Positions 12,252 through 24,569 are shown, counted from the stretch's first letter. The stretch: DNA of 64,000 bases from Seriola aureovittata (GCF_021018895.1 NC_079384.1:19171140-19235139), one strand, 5' to 3'. Notes: generated by a model from the sequence alone, not told the origin. Numbers and translations: made by a program.

Positions 12252-12752
12252 TTAAAGTAATCTAACCTGTCCATGGTCAAAGTTGGCCCCGAGACAAAAG
12301 GCTGGATAAACAGGCTCTGTGAATCTGGCGTGGAAGGTGTAAATGTTATGCAGGTCATTAGAGACCGTGAAGTAGGACAGAGTGCTGGCGCACCAAGTGA
12401 GAAACACTCCCAGTCGCTTAGAGCCTGAAGACGACACAGTGACATTATTGGTTTCTTGATTATGCCTGACTCTGTGTCCACTGCTGGGAATATGGTCTAA
12501 AGCCCAGGAGAACCTGTTCTGTCCAACAGCACACACAGAGCCTGTTCCTTTCCTGCCGATTGCTATGTACGAGACACCTGCATGAACGTATCCGGTCCAT
12601 TCCACCTCCCAGTAATGGCGCCTGGTCAGGCCTTCTTTGCACAACACCTGCTGAGAGCAGTCAAACCTCTAAGGGTGATCACGATTGCAGCCTCGCAGAC
12701 AGGGTGAGCATGTAGTTCACTGTGTTTGGGTCAAAGGTGAGGTCACAGTCGT
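12252..12752 (-). pseudogene. Copy B PRYSPRY exon with internal deletion
   Basis: The acceptor (CTCCATCAG) ends at 12753. The exon starts with a PRY-like DCDLTFDPNTVNYMLTLS. The frame and several residues are lost around 12655-12695. It then runs open from 12647 to 12252 with RRHYWEVEW, GVFLTWCASTLSYF and FTEPVYPAF. The SPRY half is in good order and 131 residues long. Confidence 0.75.
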
Positions 12753-13369
12753 CTGATGGAGAGAACAAGACAGGACCAGTTTCCAGTCATCACCATTCAG
12801 ACTTTACTAATCATTTGAATTGGAACGCTAGGATTTTAATAAATTGATCTGATGAAGACAAGTTCACACTTTTCATATAAGATTTGTCTGGACTTACAAG
12901 ACAGAAATGATAAAAACATGTCTTTTATCACCCATCACCCTCTTCCCTTAGTTCAAACATTTCTTGTGGACCCTGTTGTTTCCAATTTCTCCAGCAGATG
13001 CCCTCAAACTGCCTACCTGCCTTACCCTTCAGCATTTGTTTACAAGCTGAATTTCGGTCCTGAACCTAGGTGAGTTCAAACAGGCAGGAAAATCTAGACA
13101 AGGGAGGTAGGTAAGAATTTCAGGGAACAGGGACAAGAACAGGGAACAGGCTATAGGCAGGAAAAGCCTGCAATGCAATGGCAGTAATACAAGTTTGACA
13201 ATCTGGTAATGTGAGGTAATGAGGAACAGGTAGGAGCAGGATCTGGTGGCAAAGGGTAGAGAAAGTCTGAGGGTGGAGAGATGATTAAACAAACAGAAAC
13301 TAGGAGCCCGTGGTCTGTTTCCAAATAAATGGGAAATTAATGTGAATCAATGCAGAAACAATTACTTAC

Positions 13370-14040
13370 ATCAAAGTAAGTCTCTTCTGTCTTCGATGAA
13401 ATGTAAAGACCTCACTGGCCAGACTGCCTTCCTTGTAATAGTAGGTGCTTGCTCCTTGGTGTTTCTCACTCAGTGTATCTCAGCGGACATTCCTGCTGTC
13501 CTTCATGTTGTTGGCCAGCTCACTAAAGGTTTGGGCTTTTTTCTTCATTTTGATTAACACTCGAGTAGAGTAGCACCACAGGTCTTCGGTAGATGGCCCA
13601 AAATCATTAGTGCAGTATGGACCAGGTGATTCCAAAAAGTTGGACAGCACTTTAAGGTAGGTATCACTGCACCGCAGGAAGGTGAAGACAAAGTACAGCG
13701 CATGCTTTACGTGAGCAGGAAGGTCCTCTCAATCTAACCCTTGATCTAAGTGTAAATATCTGATATAAGTCTTCCAGGGTGCTTTGAAGCTTTCTCATTT
13801 AACCAACTGTGATCTTACAGAGCAGCTGCTCAGCTTTAGAATAAAATTTATTCAAGGGCACCAACTAGACCTTCATTGGAACTGCTTCCGCTCCCTCTTC
13901 TCCAAGAAGGTCTGGAAGTTTCTGGAAGGTCTTCACTGCATCTTCAAAAGTTGTGGGGAGGCTTTCAAGAAAGAACTCCCCATGAAACTTGCAGGAAAGT
14001 TTGCTGGTCAGAGATTTTTCAGTGAGCTTCACGGTTAGTT
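13370..14040 (-). pseudogene. Copy B central-exon remnant
   Basis: From 14040 leftward the translation shows the end of the MACPF-like domain ('SCKFHGEFFLESLPTTFED') and the start of the helical part, with stops. Thioredoxin-like pieces follow ('SDTYLKVLSNFLESP', 'STYYYKEGSLASE') in shifting frames, down to a GTAAGT donor at 13369. The order agrees with copies A and C. Stops and shifts are spread throughout, so this is old decay. Confidence 0.7.
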
Positions 14041-14657
14041 GATTTGTACTTTAGTAGAGTTTCATCGCCAAACAATGAGAAACCTACAGAAGAGGAGAAA
14101 AAAATCTCTTAAAGCAGCATTGAGCAGAGAGGGTGTGTTGGTAGGGCCATGTTTTTCAGGTGCTGGTGAGACAACAAAACATGATCCAGTAATAGATCTA
14201 TGACTCCAAAACAAATCACAGCAGGTCATAAAACAGTGACAGGATTTTATAACTTTGGAAAGTTATCATGGCAACAGCCATAAAAAATTGATTGGTCTCT
14301 GCAGTGTGTTGCTGGAGGATGTTGGATTGTGTTGCAGCAAAAGCTATTCAGGTTTATGCTGGATGACCTTGTGTTTTTTTCTGTTGCCAGAACCCTCTGC
14401 ATGAGCACCTCTACTGTTCCACTGCAGTGGTCCCTTTACAATGAATGAGAGGGCTGTGGTTTTTCACACAGTGCTAATGTCAGCCTGAACATGGCCTTAA
14501 TCTGTCCATAAACTAGTAATATTTACTAAGGTTAATTAGTTGAAATACTATACGGGACACTGACATCCCAAACATATACTCTAAATATCTTGATATTTTC
14601 TTATTATTGTGACATTTAACACTTCAACACTCTAGAGTAGTTTACATCATAAGTTAC

Positions 14658-14760
14658 CTGGGATCAGTTTCTGTCGGCGGGCGTCATACAGCATCCTGAG
14701 GTTGAAGGGGCGACCCAGACCAGCCCTCTCCATGATATCTGAAGACATGTCTGCAGCCTG
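14658..14760 (-). CDS. Copy B start exon
   Basis: The ATG at 14748-14746 opens a short exon encoding the family N-terminal signature (GRPFNLRMLYDAR) and ending at a CCCAG/GTAACT donor in phase 1, exactly as in copy A. Acceptor (TGTGTCTCAG) and donor are both good. This exon is intact although the rest of the gene is not. Confidence 0.7.
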
Positions 14761-14863
14761 CTGAGACACAAATCATCATAGTCACAGAGACATCAAACAA
14801 AACAGTAATGTCATTTTAAACTTTGTAAAACATTTACTAAAAATCCCAGTATCTCTCTCTCAC

Positions 14864-14945
14864 CTGGCGAAGGTTTGTAGATTAGCTCAGAGTTGTGTGC
14901 AAGTCTTTTGACTTCTCACTGGAGCTTCCGGTCTGATGATGTGTA
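14864..14945 (-). promoter_or_regulatory. Probable untranslated leader exon of copy B
   Basis: On the minus strand this segment begins near a CATCAGACCGGAAGCT motif and ends at a CGCCAG/GTGAGA donor (GT at 14863-14862). The same motif and overall layout occur in the leader of copy C (CATCAGACTGGAAGCT, about 16265-16280). The likely transcription start is near 14945. A TATTAAAG about 20 bases upstream could be the TATA element. Confidence 0.5.
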
Positions 14946-16240
14946 ATGTTGTGCAATAACTTTAATAAATCTAAATCCTTCCGACTCCGCCCCATGACCT
15001 GCCTCCTGCACACCTGTAGCTTTTCTGTCTCACAGATGTGTGTGAGTTTCAAGCAGTGCATGTGGGAAAATATTTTCCTCACAGCTTTAATTCATATTCC
15101 TAATTTTGCATCATCTGACAGAGTCAAGTCGAGACTTAACTGAAATTTGCATTCAGAGCTTTTGCATGTCTGGTCTGGCTGATAATGAGTTCAGGCATAT
15201 TCATACGTTTTAATAATTACCTTCTTCATTTTGAATCACGCTGTGTTCACAAGCAGGTTTAGAAGATAATAATCCACTGTGCATGTAAACATTGTTAAGA
15301 TAATATAAAGTGGTCATTATTAGGTCTTATTTTGTTTACATGTTGCATCTCCTGACTTAGATACGTATGTATTAAGTCCATGTGTCTCAATGTATAAATA
15401 ACATTTCACATTTTTCAGGTTTTGGTATGTGAGGCTTGCATATCCTACTGCAACAGTGCAGGGTGCACTAACATGTTGCATGGTTCTGAGTAGGAGTCAC
15501 GGAATTAGGGTTAGGTGCATATTAAGCTGTATTCCTCACTGTATTTATTTTGTATTGTAGCAACAACAACAAACAGTAGCTTCCTTGTGTTGTTGCTGAT
15601 TGAATCTCTGACATCCTCAGCTAAACTCCTTCTATAGGTATAGCTGGCAACTTTTTAATAACAGTAAGATAGTATCTGGACATATCTAAGGGTACAAGAG
15701 ATGCTTTTATCAGTATAACATAAGAAATATACTGTACTGAACGTAGAAATGATCAAAGAGAGCTCAGGTTTAAAACACATTTTCAGGCAGTATGATTAAA
15801 TAAGTTAAAGTAAATATTTGAGTGAAAGAAAGAATATGTAACTCAGCCATGCACACACTCTCAAAGTGAAGCGGACAAATTCACAGAAATAAAGCAAAGT
15901 CAAAATTTGCTGTCTGTTTATTGTTACACCCTTTAGACATTAGACATGTAAAGACAAAGGTTTTAATTTATTCATAGGTTTTATAATGTTAAGTAATGGG
16001 GATTATGTTTTATCAAACTGTATTCAATAATTTCCTGTTATAGCTTGAAAGTTAACAGGGCTGTGAATATGGCTAATTTTATTATTGGCCAGAAAAAAAC
16101 ATAACACAACAATGTGAGACATGGAAAAATACCAAAATGGAAAACAGCTGTGAGAAAATCTTCAGTGAAATTTCAACGGAAACATGATCTATCCGAGTCG
16201 ACAGGTTCCAGGTTTGCAGAGTGAGGGGTCAGAAGTATCT
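14946..16240. other. Spacer between divergent SNTX-like copies B and C
   Basis: About 1.3 kb of AT-rich DNA separates the two leader exons and so should contain both promoters. I see TATA-like sequences close to each leader and no exon or recognisable mobile element. Confidence 0.5.
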
Positions 16241-16245
16241 GACAG

Positions 16246-16332
16246 AATATAAGTGATCACAGACCATCAGACTGGAAGCTGGAAGTCAAGGAGACTCGTA
16301 CACAGCTCCGCTGATCTACACTTCTTCATCAG
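16246..16332 (+). promoter_or_regulatory. TATA-like element and leader exon of copy C
   Basis: AATATAAG at 16246-16253 lies about 20 bases upstream of a CATCAGACTGGAAGCT leader. The leader ends at a CATCAG/GTGAAA donor (GT at 16333). The leader matches that of copy B on the other strand, which supports both assignments. Confidence 0.5.
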
Positions 16333-17082
16333 GTGAAACCCAGTCAATGTTCAGCTGTCGTATTACTCTTTTTTTCTTTTTTTTTACCAGAAATGTTTCT
16401 ATTACTTGTCTCCACTTATCTCTTTGACCCATGTTGTTGATTTTTCCCAACAGGTTGGAGTCATATCTTCAGACATCTTGGTGGTGACTTCCCTGGGTCG
16501 ACCTTTCACCTTAGGGATGCTCTATGATGCTCGGCAAGATAGACTCATCCCAGGTAAAAGATCGTATAAAGGAGCTGATAAATTACTTCTTTTCAGTAAC
16601 TTAAATACACATTGGTAGTTTAATATCTTTTGACTTGCCCAGGTAACTTATTCAAATTCATGTCACCACAGAGCCTAAAGGTATAGATACCCCTACTGGT
16701 GTTCAATCTATAGAGGCAGAAGTCAGTAACATCAGTTCTTGTCTGCACAGTGATATTTGAGACTATCCTGCATCTTGTGTGCAGCCTTCCTGAATCTCTT
16801 AACAACATGCATACAATTAGTCACCAAAGGTCTTTAGTGCTATTCAATCAAAAAAAAGGAAGTTGATTAGTTTCTGAGTGACATGCCAACTGAGGGCTTC
16901 CTGTCATTAGTATTTCAACTGAATACTACCAGTCTGATGCCGCTTTTCTTGCAGAGTTTCTTCAAACACAGCTGCCACCAAACTGATAAATACAAATCGG
17001 TATTTTATTCTTTAGGCTTCGCTTTGCTGCTTCAACAGATGACTGATGTTTTTGTGGTTTGTTTTTTGTTTACTTGTTGTAG

Positions 17083-18352
17083 GTTTCACACTGTGGGACA
17101 ATGACGTTCTCAAAGAGAGCACAGTTGACTGCCCACAGCCCAGCAGCGCATTTAAAATTATTGCCTCTGATTACATTGAAGACACCTCTTCCCTGTTTGA
17201 TGTTGAGGCCTGGCTTGTTAGAAGGATCTGCCAAATACCTGAATGATACAAAGAAATATCAGAATCAGAGCAGAGTGATGCTTCAGTACAAAGCTACCAC
17301 TAACTTCATACAGCTGATGACTAACCTTGGCACCAAACATATTGAGTATTCTGAATCGTTTGAGAACATCCAGGCAACACATGTAGTGATAGGCATCCTT
17401 TATGGGGCCAATGCTTTCTTTGCCTTTGACAGCGACAAAGTAGATGCTAGCAACGTTCAGGAAATCCAGGGCAGAATGGAGGCTGTGATAAAGAAGATCC
17501 CCTTAGTTGAAATTTCAGGGCAAGGTGCTGTACAGCTGACCGATGAAGAAAATGCCATAACCAACAACTTCTCCTGCAGATTTCATGGTAAATATGTTTC
17601 TCGCATGCAACCCTACAACCTTTGAAGATACAGTGCAAACTTAACAGCAAATTCCCCAAATGATAGGAAAAGAGAAAGCTGTCCCAATGACAGTCTGGCT
17701 GGTGCAGCTGACAAATTTTTACTTCAGAGCACCTCAAATGGCTGCTGATAGCAGCACCCCAAAGGTTAGGAAGGTTCACAGCATTCTGGAGGCCATAAGG
17801 CAACTGGAAAGGTGATGCAACGAATCCCTGGAAGACAAACAAGTGTCACTGTTTCCGCGGATTAAAAAGAACCTGTACAACTTCCAAAACCTGTGTAATG
17901 ACTACATGTTAAACCTTCGACAGGTCATTGCCAAGACAGAGCAATGATGAAAGTTTTTGAAGATAGCCTCAGATCACCCTTCAACATTGAAAGCCTTAAC
18001 AAGTGGCTGGAGTGTGAAGAGAGAGAGATCAACGTCATTAGGTCCTGCACTGATATTATAGAAGGGGCAAAAGCCAAGACTGTGTCAAGTAAGAGCGAGA
18101 TGATCAGGGAGCTTCTTGAATCAAAGGTACAGCATGCTGGTTTTGACTGAGTTCCTGGAGTCGCCTAAAACTCCAATGCCAAATACTTGAAGACCCGTTT
18201 ATGTCTGTTTCCTTGTGGCAGCTGTAGAAAATGTGAGACAGGAAGGTGCGGGCATTCACTGCTATAGGGAGGGCATCCTGATCATTGATGAGTTCAACCG
18301 TCCTTACATGCCTCCTGTTGAAACCATACAAGCCAGAAGAGAGTTGTTCTGG
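17083..18352 (+). pseudogene. Copy C central exon (MACPF-like, helical, thioredoxin-like), frames lost
   Basis: The acceptor is TTGTTGTAG ending at 17082; the donor is GTAAGT at 18353. The longest family-like stretch (about 17212-17590) includes GSAKYLNDTKKYQNQSRVML and GILYGANAFFAFDS, matching copy A. Later stretches show the helical part (KNLYNFQNLCNDYML) and the 'SLNKWLECEEREINVIRS' region. Each lies in a different frame or is cut by stops. Confidence 0.8.
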
Positions 18353-19231
18353 TGTAAGTCAATAGTGTGCTCATGTTTTGTTCATGCGTAACTATCTCTA
18401 AACACTTAGGGCTAGAAACTTGTAGCTTCCCTTGGATGTAAATCAAATTTCTTTTAATAGACCCTTTAATTGCACCTTTTATTTCCTTTAAACTTTTTTA
18501 TTTTATTTCACCCTAATTCTTTTTAAGGATTCTCCTTGCCTCATCGTTACTGAAGCTAGTAATTTTATTTAAACTTTTAGCGGGTCATAAGTCTTTATTA
18601 CTTTAAATCAGCCTTTTTCAAGCTTGAATTTTATTACTTTTTGAGATATAGCCATGTATGATTGATGCTCTTTTCATCACCATCACTTTTCTCAGACTTA
18701 ACAATGATGTCTACTGCACTGGCTGCTCAGCCTAATACAACGGAGGTGAATAAATCCTACATTCAGTTTTAATGGAACTTTTTTTTACTGAGCCGTTGAT
18801 TGGTCTTCATGGTTATTGTTGAGGGTGCAGTTTATGGTTACATTTAACAGCATTGCATTATAGGTGTTTCTAATACTTTACTATCCTCCATGAGAAATAA
18901 TTAGTGCATAGACATCAACTGACACCTCAACTTTCTTTCCTTTTAGCTACATTTCAAACTGAACTTTTTACTGCTTTCAGCTTGTATTTTAAATATCTTT
19001 GAGCCAGACACTTTTTAGCACTTACACTTCAACTAACACTTTAACTCCACTGAGTGCTTGAGCTTCCACTGACTCTAAACTCCTATAATAAAAGACAAAA
19101 ATGTAAGTTACACATCTATTGAAAAATGGGGCACCGGATACAGTATGGATTTAATGATCATTCATTGAGGACATAGCTTTGTAAATGCAGTATGGATGGT
19201 GATGTGGTAACAGATTATGTCCCTCCATCAG

Positions 19232-19679
19232 ATGACTGCGAGCTGACCCTGGACTCGGACACAGTACACCTGGTCCTGACTCTTTCTGAGGACAACAAAA
19301 AGGTGAAGTCCTGGAAACGGCAGCCATACAAAGATCAGCCAGAGAGGTTTGACATGTAGCAGCAGGTGTTGTGCAAAGAGGGGCTGAGTGGGCGTCATTA
19401 CAGGGAGGTAGAGTGGTTGGGTTATGTTTGTGCAGGTGTCACATACAGAGGAATAAGGAGGAAAACATGGGCGATGGATACTGTCACATTTACAATGTTA
19501 AAACAGTGCTTGTTAATGTGTCTTCTCCTGGCTTTAAGCGACTAGGAGTGTATCTGGACTGGCCTGCTGGCAACCTGTCCTACTACACGGTCTCCACTAA
19601 CCTGACTCTACCTGACTCTAACTCTCAAATGTTCTGCCACTATGGTTTGCATTCTAGCAGTATATGCAGTTTATTGTGA
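19232..19679 (+). pseudogene. Copy C PRYSPRY exon, truncated
   Basis: The acceptor CCTCCATCAG ends at 19231. The PRY half reads DCELTLDSDTVHLVLTLSED and is open until a stop at about 19357. The SPRY half is shifted and has a gap, then resumes (LGVYLDWPAGNLSYYTVS). The final strands (FTEPVYP type) present in copies A and B are missing; unrelated sequence follows up to the stop near 19679. Confidence 0.75.
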
Positions 19680-22600
19680 TAATGGTGAAAGGTTGTATAG
19701 TTTAAATTCTTAATGTTTTCTGAAACAATCCTTAATTTTGGACAGGAAACAAAGGCACAGTCCACATGATTAGCCTGTGACCATCCATTTTACTGGCTAG
19801 TTTGAGGTTAGAGAGTGACAACATATGAATACTATATCTCTTTTAAACATTTAAGTAGTCTCTGTCATGTAAGATTCTTAATATGATATTAATATAAAGT
19901 TAAAAAACTGAATATATTGTAGTCATTATTGGGAATTGTGTGTGTTGAAGTGATTGTGGGGTTCCATTTATTTTGGGAAGCTGGAGAGAATAAGTAGTTT
20001 TATTAGGCTTTTCAAAGAGGTGAACTTTTTAAACAAGTATCATGTAGCACTCAGGAAACCTTTGCTGGTTCTAGATGTGTTGAGGCAATGGTCCCTGTTG
20101 CAAAGCTGAAGGCTTCTTAGTTTGAAGATGAGATTGCATCAGTGTCAGATTTCTTTGATCTGTGTGTTAATGCAGTCATGACACTCTACATCTAGTGTTA
20201 CACCTGTTTGATGTTTGTTCTTTACCTGAGGAGAAAATACAATAAAGTGAAGACCTGAGTGGAACACTGTGTGCTGCTTACCTCATTCCTTCTGGAGGTC
20301 ATAATTGAGTCAAATCATGTCATGTACGACAGCGTTTAATAATGGTGATGTTATGATGGTTTATGGACCTTCATGGAGAGTGGGTTTCATTGCTGTAGCA
20401 GAAAGGAAATAATAGAATTAGACAGTACATAAATCATGTTTGTTCAAGAACAGCTTTACACATGGTTCAAGAAAAAAAATAAAAATAAGTGGTATGTCAG
20501 TGACTTCATAAACAACCCATGTGAGAGATTTCTCATCTGTGTTAGGAGCTACTACGCTACATTTATTCTTATTTTCTACAAATCAATCTTGAACACTAGA
20601 GTTTCAGAACTCCTATTTCTAACAATGAGTCCGTTTTCCTGTTTATATTCTGACCATGTTTGCGTTCATCATTAAATCCTGACAGATCTCAGCTGCCTGA
20701 AAAGTCAAACAAAAAACCTCATAGAGGGTTCAACGCGTCAACAGCTGAGCCCTAACCGTTGCCTTCAGTGGAAGGACAATCTTTTTTTCTTTTTTTTTGT
20801 ACTTGATGAATAAATATGAAGAGCTGACCTCCCCAGCATGTCTTCGCATTCCCAAAATGACTCGATTTCTTTGTTAAAATTCAGCTATTTCAGAGTTGTG
20901 TCAGCTTGAAAAGGTCGCAGCAACAACCCAGGGTTCTCTGCTTAAAGGAATAAGACACAATGGCATGACAGAGACTAGACTGGATATCCAGTGTAGTAGA
21001 GGAGGGATCAGCTCTAATGAACAGATACAAAAAACAAATACATCTTATTTTCAGTGGTCCTTCTCCCATTCGTCTCTCTTAAATTGATATTCTCGTCTTG
21101 GCTGCCATTCTTTTTCCTCCAGTACTTTTTAAATGAGAGACAAGATAAGAGCAAGACAAATCCATAAAGCCAGATTTCCTATCCATCCACACAAATGTTA
21201 GGGACTGTTCACTTGATACAAACACTCATCCCTTGTGAACTTGACATAATTGTTTCATGTATAGATTGTGATTTATAATACTTTGATTTAGATTTAAACA
21301 GCGTCTTTTAATTTACTGGATAATTTGAGGACTTTATCTATGTACAGTCAAAGTACAAACATATCTATTCTCCATTATCCCCATTCAAAAATAAAGGCAA
21401 TATTAATATCCCAAACACCAATTCAACACTTGTTCAACAGGGATTACTTAGTTTTGTATTTTATTATCTCATCATCCCATAGACAGCAGGAGAGGAAATA
21501 TCCTGACTTAATAATTTGAAATCTGTAAACATAATCTGCAGCTTTGGATCACTGTAAAGCTTCATGTTCTATCTGAAACTGGGATAGCTTTTGCATAAAC
21601 CTGTATATTGGTTGCAGTGTCATGAAAGCAGCATCACTGAATGAGAGTTACATTCACAGTCACAATTTTTATGTTGAAACAAAAGAAGCACTCAATCAAC
21701 ATTGTATTTGTGTCAGGTTTTCAACATTGAAATACTTTACTTTTACTTTAATTTAATTATTATTGTCTCAATGTGAATTAGACTCTCATTTTTATTGTCA
21801 CCAACAGATGGCACTTAAACCAACATTTAACATGGCTTGTTTTATGCTGGGAAATTCTGTGTGAACATTTTTTAGAAAACAAACTCAAACTGTTGTTAGC
21901 TTTACTTTTAAATCTCACTTTTGGTGGTTGTGCTCAAAACAAATTTTAAGTTGAAATGAATGTTTCTCAGTATTGTATTGTGAAGAGCTGCCTAAATGTC
22001 ATTGTCTGCCCTGCAATGGAAAGCCATTTTATTTAATATAATTACAAATAGATGTTTTCATAGGAATGCCAGAATCCAACTCAGTACCACAAATGATGTG
22101 TCCCCCCCACAACCAGCCAGAAATGGTAAGTCATGACTACACCCAATACCTATATGGGCTCAAATTAGGGTTTAGGTTTGTAGTTGTACATCAACCTTTG
22201 TAAACCATTCAAGTTTGTTAATATGAAGAAATTGTGCATGTGTGGAAGAGACTTGTATTTGTTTAAAAAAAATGGTGTGATTAAAATCTGTGAACAAAGA
22301 ATATAATTGGTGAGGTAACACAAAGACACTGTGAAAGAAGAAGTGATTTTGTAAACATCTATGATACAGAGCAGAAAACTGTGTTTAAAACTCAGCGTTC
22401 AAAGTTCCCACACTTTTAAGTACAAATTTTGACTCTGTTTTTTCACCTGAATCTGACTGGACAATGACCAGTGACCAATCACAAAGCAGGGTCCAATCAG
22501 AAGACGGGCGGTTCTGTTGCCTTCATCTCTACTGCAGATCCTGAAAGGTGGAGAAGAGAGCGTGGGGCCAAGAGGGGGCGAGCTCACCAACTTTTTTGTT

Positions 22601-23560
22601 GTGTGATTTAAAGTTTTGTTGAACTAACACAAATTTCCAGTCAGACAAGGGTCATGTGATGCTGTTATTCTGTGTCAGGTGGACTCTTTTCTTTTTCACA
22701 GATCGCCCTCTGAGGGAAAAGAGCTTCTTCAAAGCAAACCTGTTCCTGGAAAAGATGTGACAGCAGAACAACACGCTGCCCTGTGAGTCTTGCCTTTCCA
22801 AAAATACATGAGTACAGTACGTCAGCAACAATCTCCTGACATGAAAGTAAAATTATTTAATTTAGATGTTATTTGAAAAAACACATAAAAAAAGCTTCTC
22901 AGCCAACATGACAAGCATATTTATAGTTATTTTCCAGCCTTGCACACAAATGCACACAAACACACACTCCTGTGGTTTCAAGCTCTGAAGTCTTATTGCA
23001 GTCGGCCTCAGACAGCCGTCTCACTGCTGATGGATGTGATCTGATCTGGCTGCTGCTCCCTGCTGCTCAGCCTAATCTGCACAACATTATTGCTTTGTTT
23101 GGAAAGTTGATTACTGCTCCTCCGCTGGTGGCTGAGGAAACAATGTGGTGCAGTCGGCAGCTCAGATGATCCTCAGAGTGTCTTCTGGAATAAACATGCA
23201 CGTTTGTCTTATTACACTTGTGAACTTCATTCAATACATTAGTTTGCAAATGCTTTCATGTCTCCTTGTCTACTGCACATCACACACATCATTGTTGCTT
23301 TCATTTAGAGTGAGGTTAAAACTACTATGGCAAAGCACACCTTTATGACCCACTGTGCACACTAGAGCCCTTTTTTGATTCCTTTTTTCTTTTTTTTATT
23401 CCTGCATAGAAATGCTGAAATACAAATTGAGATACTAAAAAATAAGACAAGGTGTTGTTTTAGTTTTATTCCATTTATAAGTACTCTGTACCTTGCAAAG
23501 CTTGGCAACAAAGCAACTATATTTTTATTTAACACCCTTCAAAACAGAGGGCATCAAACA
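19680..23560. other. Intergenic region, no gene seen
   Basis: This is AT-rich DNA without a recognisable exon, RNA gene or clear transposon. Short open frames in it show no family signature. Confidence 0.5.
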
Positions 23561-23569
23561 GTACAAAGC

Positions 23570-24290
23570 ACTAAACAGATAAATATGTTAAACATATTAA
23601 AAAAAACAATAAACAAAATAACTCAAATTGAAAAAGCATCAGTTGAGAAAAGCGAGGGAGTGCAAGATAGCCAATTAAGCAGGATGATATGATAATAAAA
23701 GACAAAGTGTCTCTAAATTTATAGTTCAGGAGCAAAGATAGCAAATGTACAATCTCCCTGTAATTTAATTTGTTTCTAAATTCCACTGGCCAACACCTGA
23801 GTAATTTGCTACCTGCTGCAGCATTTTGAAACATCTGCAGACAAGCTAAAGCTCCTTGACTGAATTAAAATAATCTAGGTGTGAGCAACACAAGCATCAG
23901 TTAGGTTTTCAGCACATACAAAAGATAAAATATTTATCATATTTGGGTTTTATCATCTGTCAAATGTAGAAATCTCAAAGTTTCGGGCAGTCATTTAGGT
24001 TGTTTCACAGACAAGCAGAGCTGAGTATCGTCTGCATAGAAATTATCAGATGTGTTAAAACGATAAGTTAAAAAGCCCAATTGTAACATATAGATAGAAT
24101 AGATAGGTCCAAGAACAGTCCCCTGAGGTCCTCCAAAGTCCAAAGTGGTAATGTCAGACATCTCATCCCCAACTGCTCCTGAAAATGTTTTGATTGATAA
24201 ATAGGATTTGATCCAACAAAGAGTTTTTATTGTCCCCCATAATTTACATTAGAAAGGGCCATTATGAAGAGAATGAATGATGAGACAGAC
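23570..24290 (-). mobile_element. Non-LTR retrotransposon fragment, reverse transcriptase (L2/Rex1-like)
   Basis: Read leftward from about 24250, the translation gives 'SYLSIKTFSGAVGDEMSD', then GGPQGTVLGPI, then FYADDTQLCLS. These are the conserved reverse-transcriptase blocks, with the catalytic YADD box intact. Further on, NAAAGSKLLRC and WPVEFRN correspond to the family's 'NAAARLL...HWLPVEFR' region. The fragment has frameshifts and no endonuclease part, so it is a dead, truncated LINE copy of the L2/Rex1/CR1 group. Clade assignment is by motif recollection only. Confidence 0.8.
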
Positions 24291-24448
24291 CTAAAAAAAT
24301 TTGACTCTATTCTTTAAGATCTGATACCAAGGAAATGTACTGTATACCATAAACTGGGGCACTCAGAGAGCACAGACTTCTACTAAGGATATGAAAAAAC
24401 ATACACCAGACTTTAGAGACAAAGTCCAATTAAATGATCCCGATCTGC

Positions 24449-24568
24449 CCCAAAATTTAATGGGTTCTTCCGTGGTTGATGCCCCATCCCTCAACCAAGT
24501 ACGGTATAGTACTTTTTTGTGTAATCCCTCTGACAAACAAACAAACAGGCACAGGTGAAAACGTAACT
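24449..24568 (+). repeat. Common fish dispersed repeat (retroelement-like tail)
   Basis: The sequence includes 'aaaatttaatgggttcttcc', 'caaccaagt', 'gtgtaatccctctgacaaac' and 'aggtgaaaacgtaac'. I recognise it as a repeat found many times in teleost genomes. It lies directly upstream of the LINE fragment (relative to that fragment's orientation). The family name is uncertain. Confidence 0.55.
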
Positions 24569-24569
24569 T

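Larger units (their letters stand above)
12252..14760 (-). pseudogene. Stonustoxin-family-like gene copy B, pseudogene
   Basis: The copy reads leftward. It has a start exon at 14760-14658 (ATG at 14748-14746, acceptor and GTAACT donor intact), a decayed central exon fragment at about 14040-13370 (donor GTAAGT at 13369) and a PRYSPRY exon at 12752-12252. The expected N-terminal half of the central exon (most of the MACPF-like domain) is absent between 14040 and 14658. What remains has several stops and shifts; one stop follows 'EAVPMKV' at about 13884. The PRYSPRY exon has lost a stretch near 12655-12695. The copy cannot encode a complete family protein. It converges on copy A and diverges from copy C. 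Confidence 0.8.
16454..19679 (+). pseudogene. Stonustoxin-family-like gene copy C, heavily broken pseudogene
   Basis: Exons at 16454-16553, 17083-18352 and 19232-about 19679 keep consensus splice sites. The usual start position reads ATA, so there is no ATG where copies A and B have one. In the central exon the frame is lost near 17205, again after about 17590 and several times before 18352, with stops near 17641, 17812 and 17945. The final exon has a stop near 19357 inside the PRY-SPRY boundary and a frame change, and loses homology after 'LGVYLDWPAGNLSYYTVSTN'. Recognisable domain order is the same as in copy A. Of the three copies this one has the most breaks. Confidence 0.85.
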
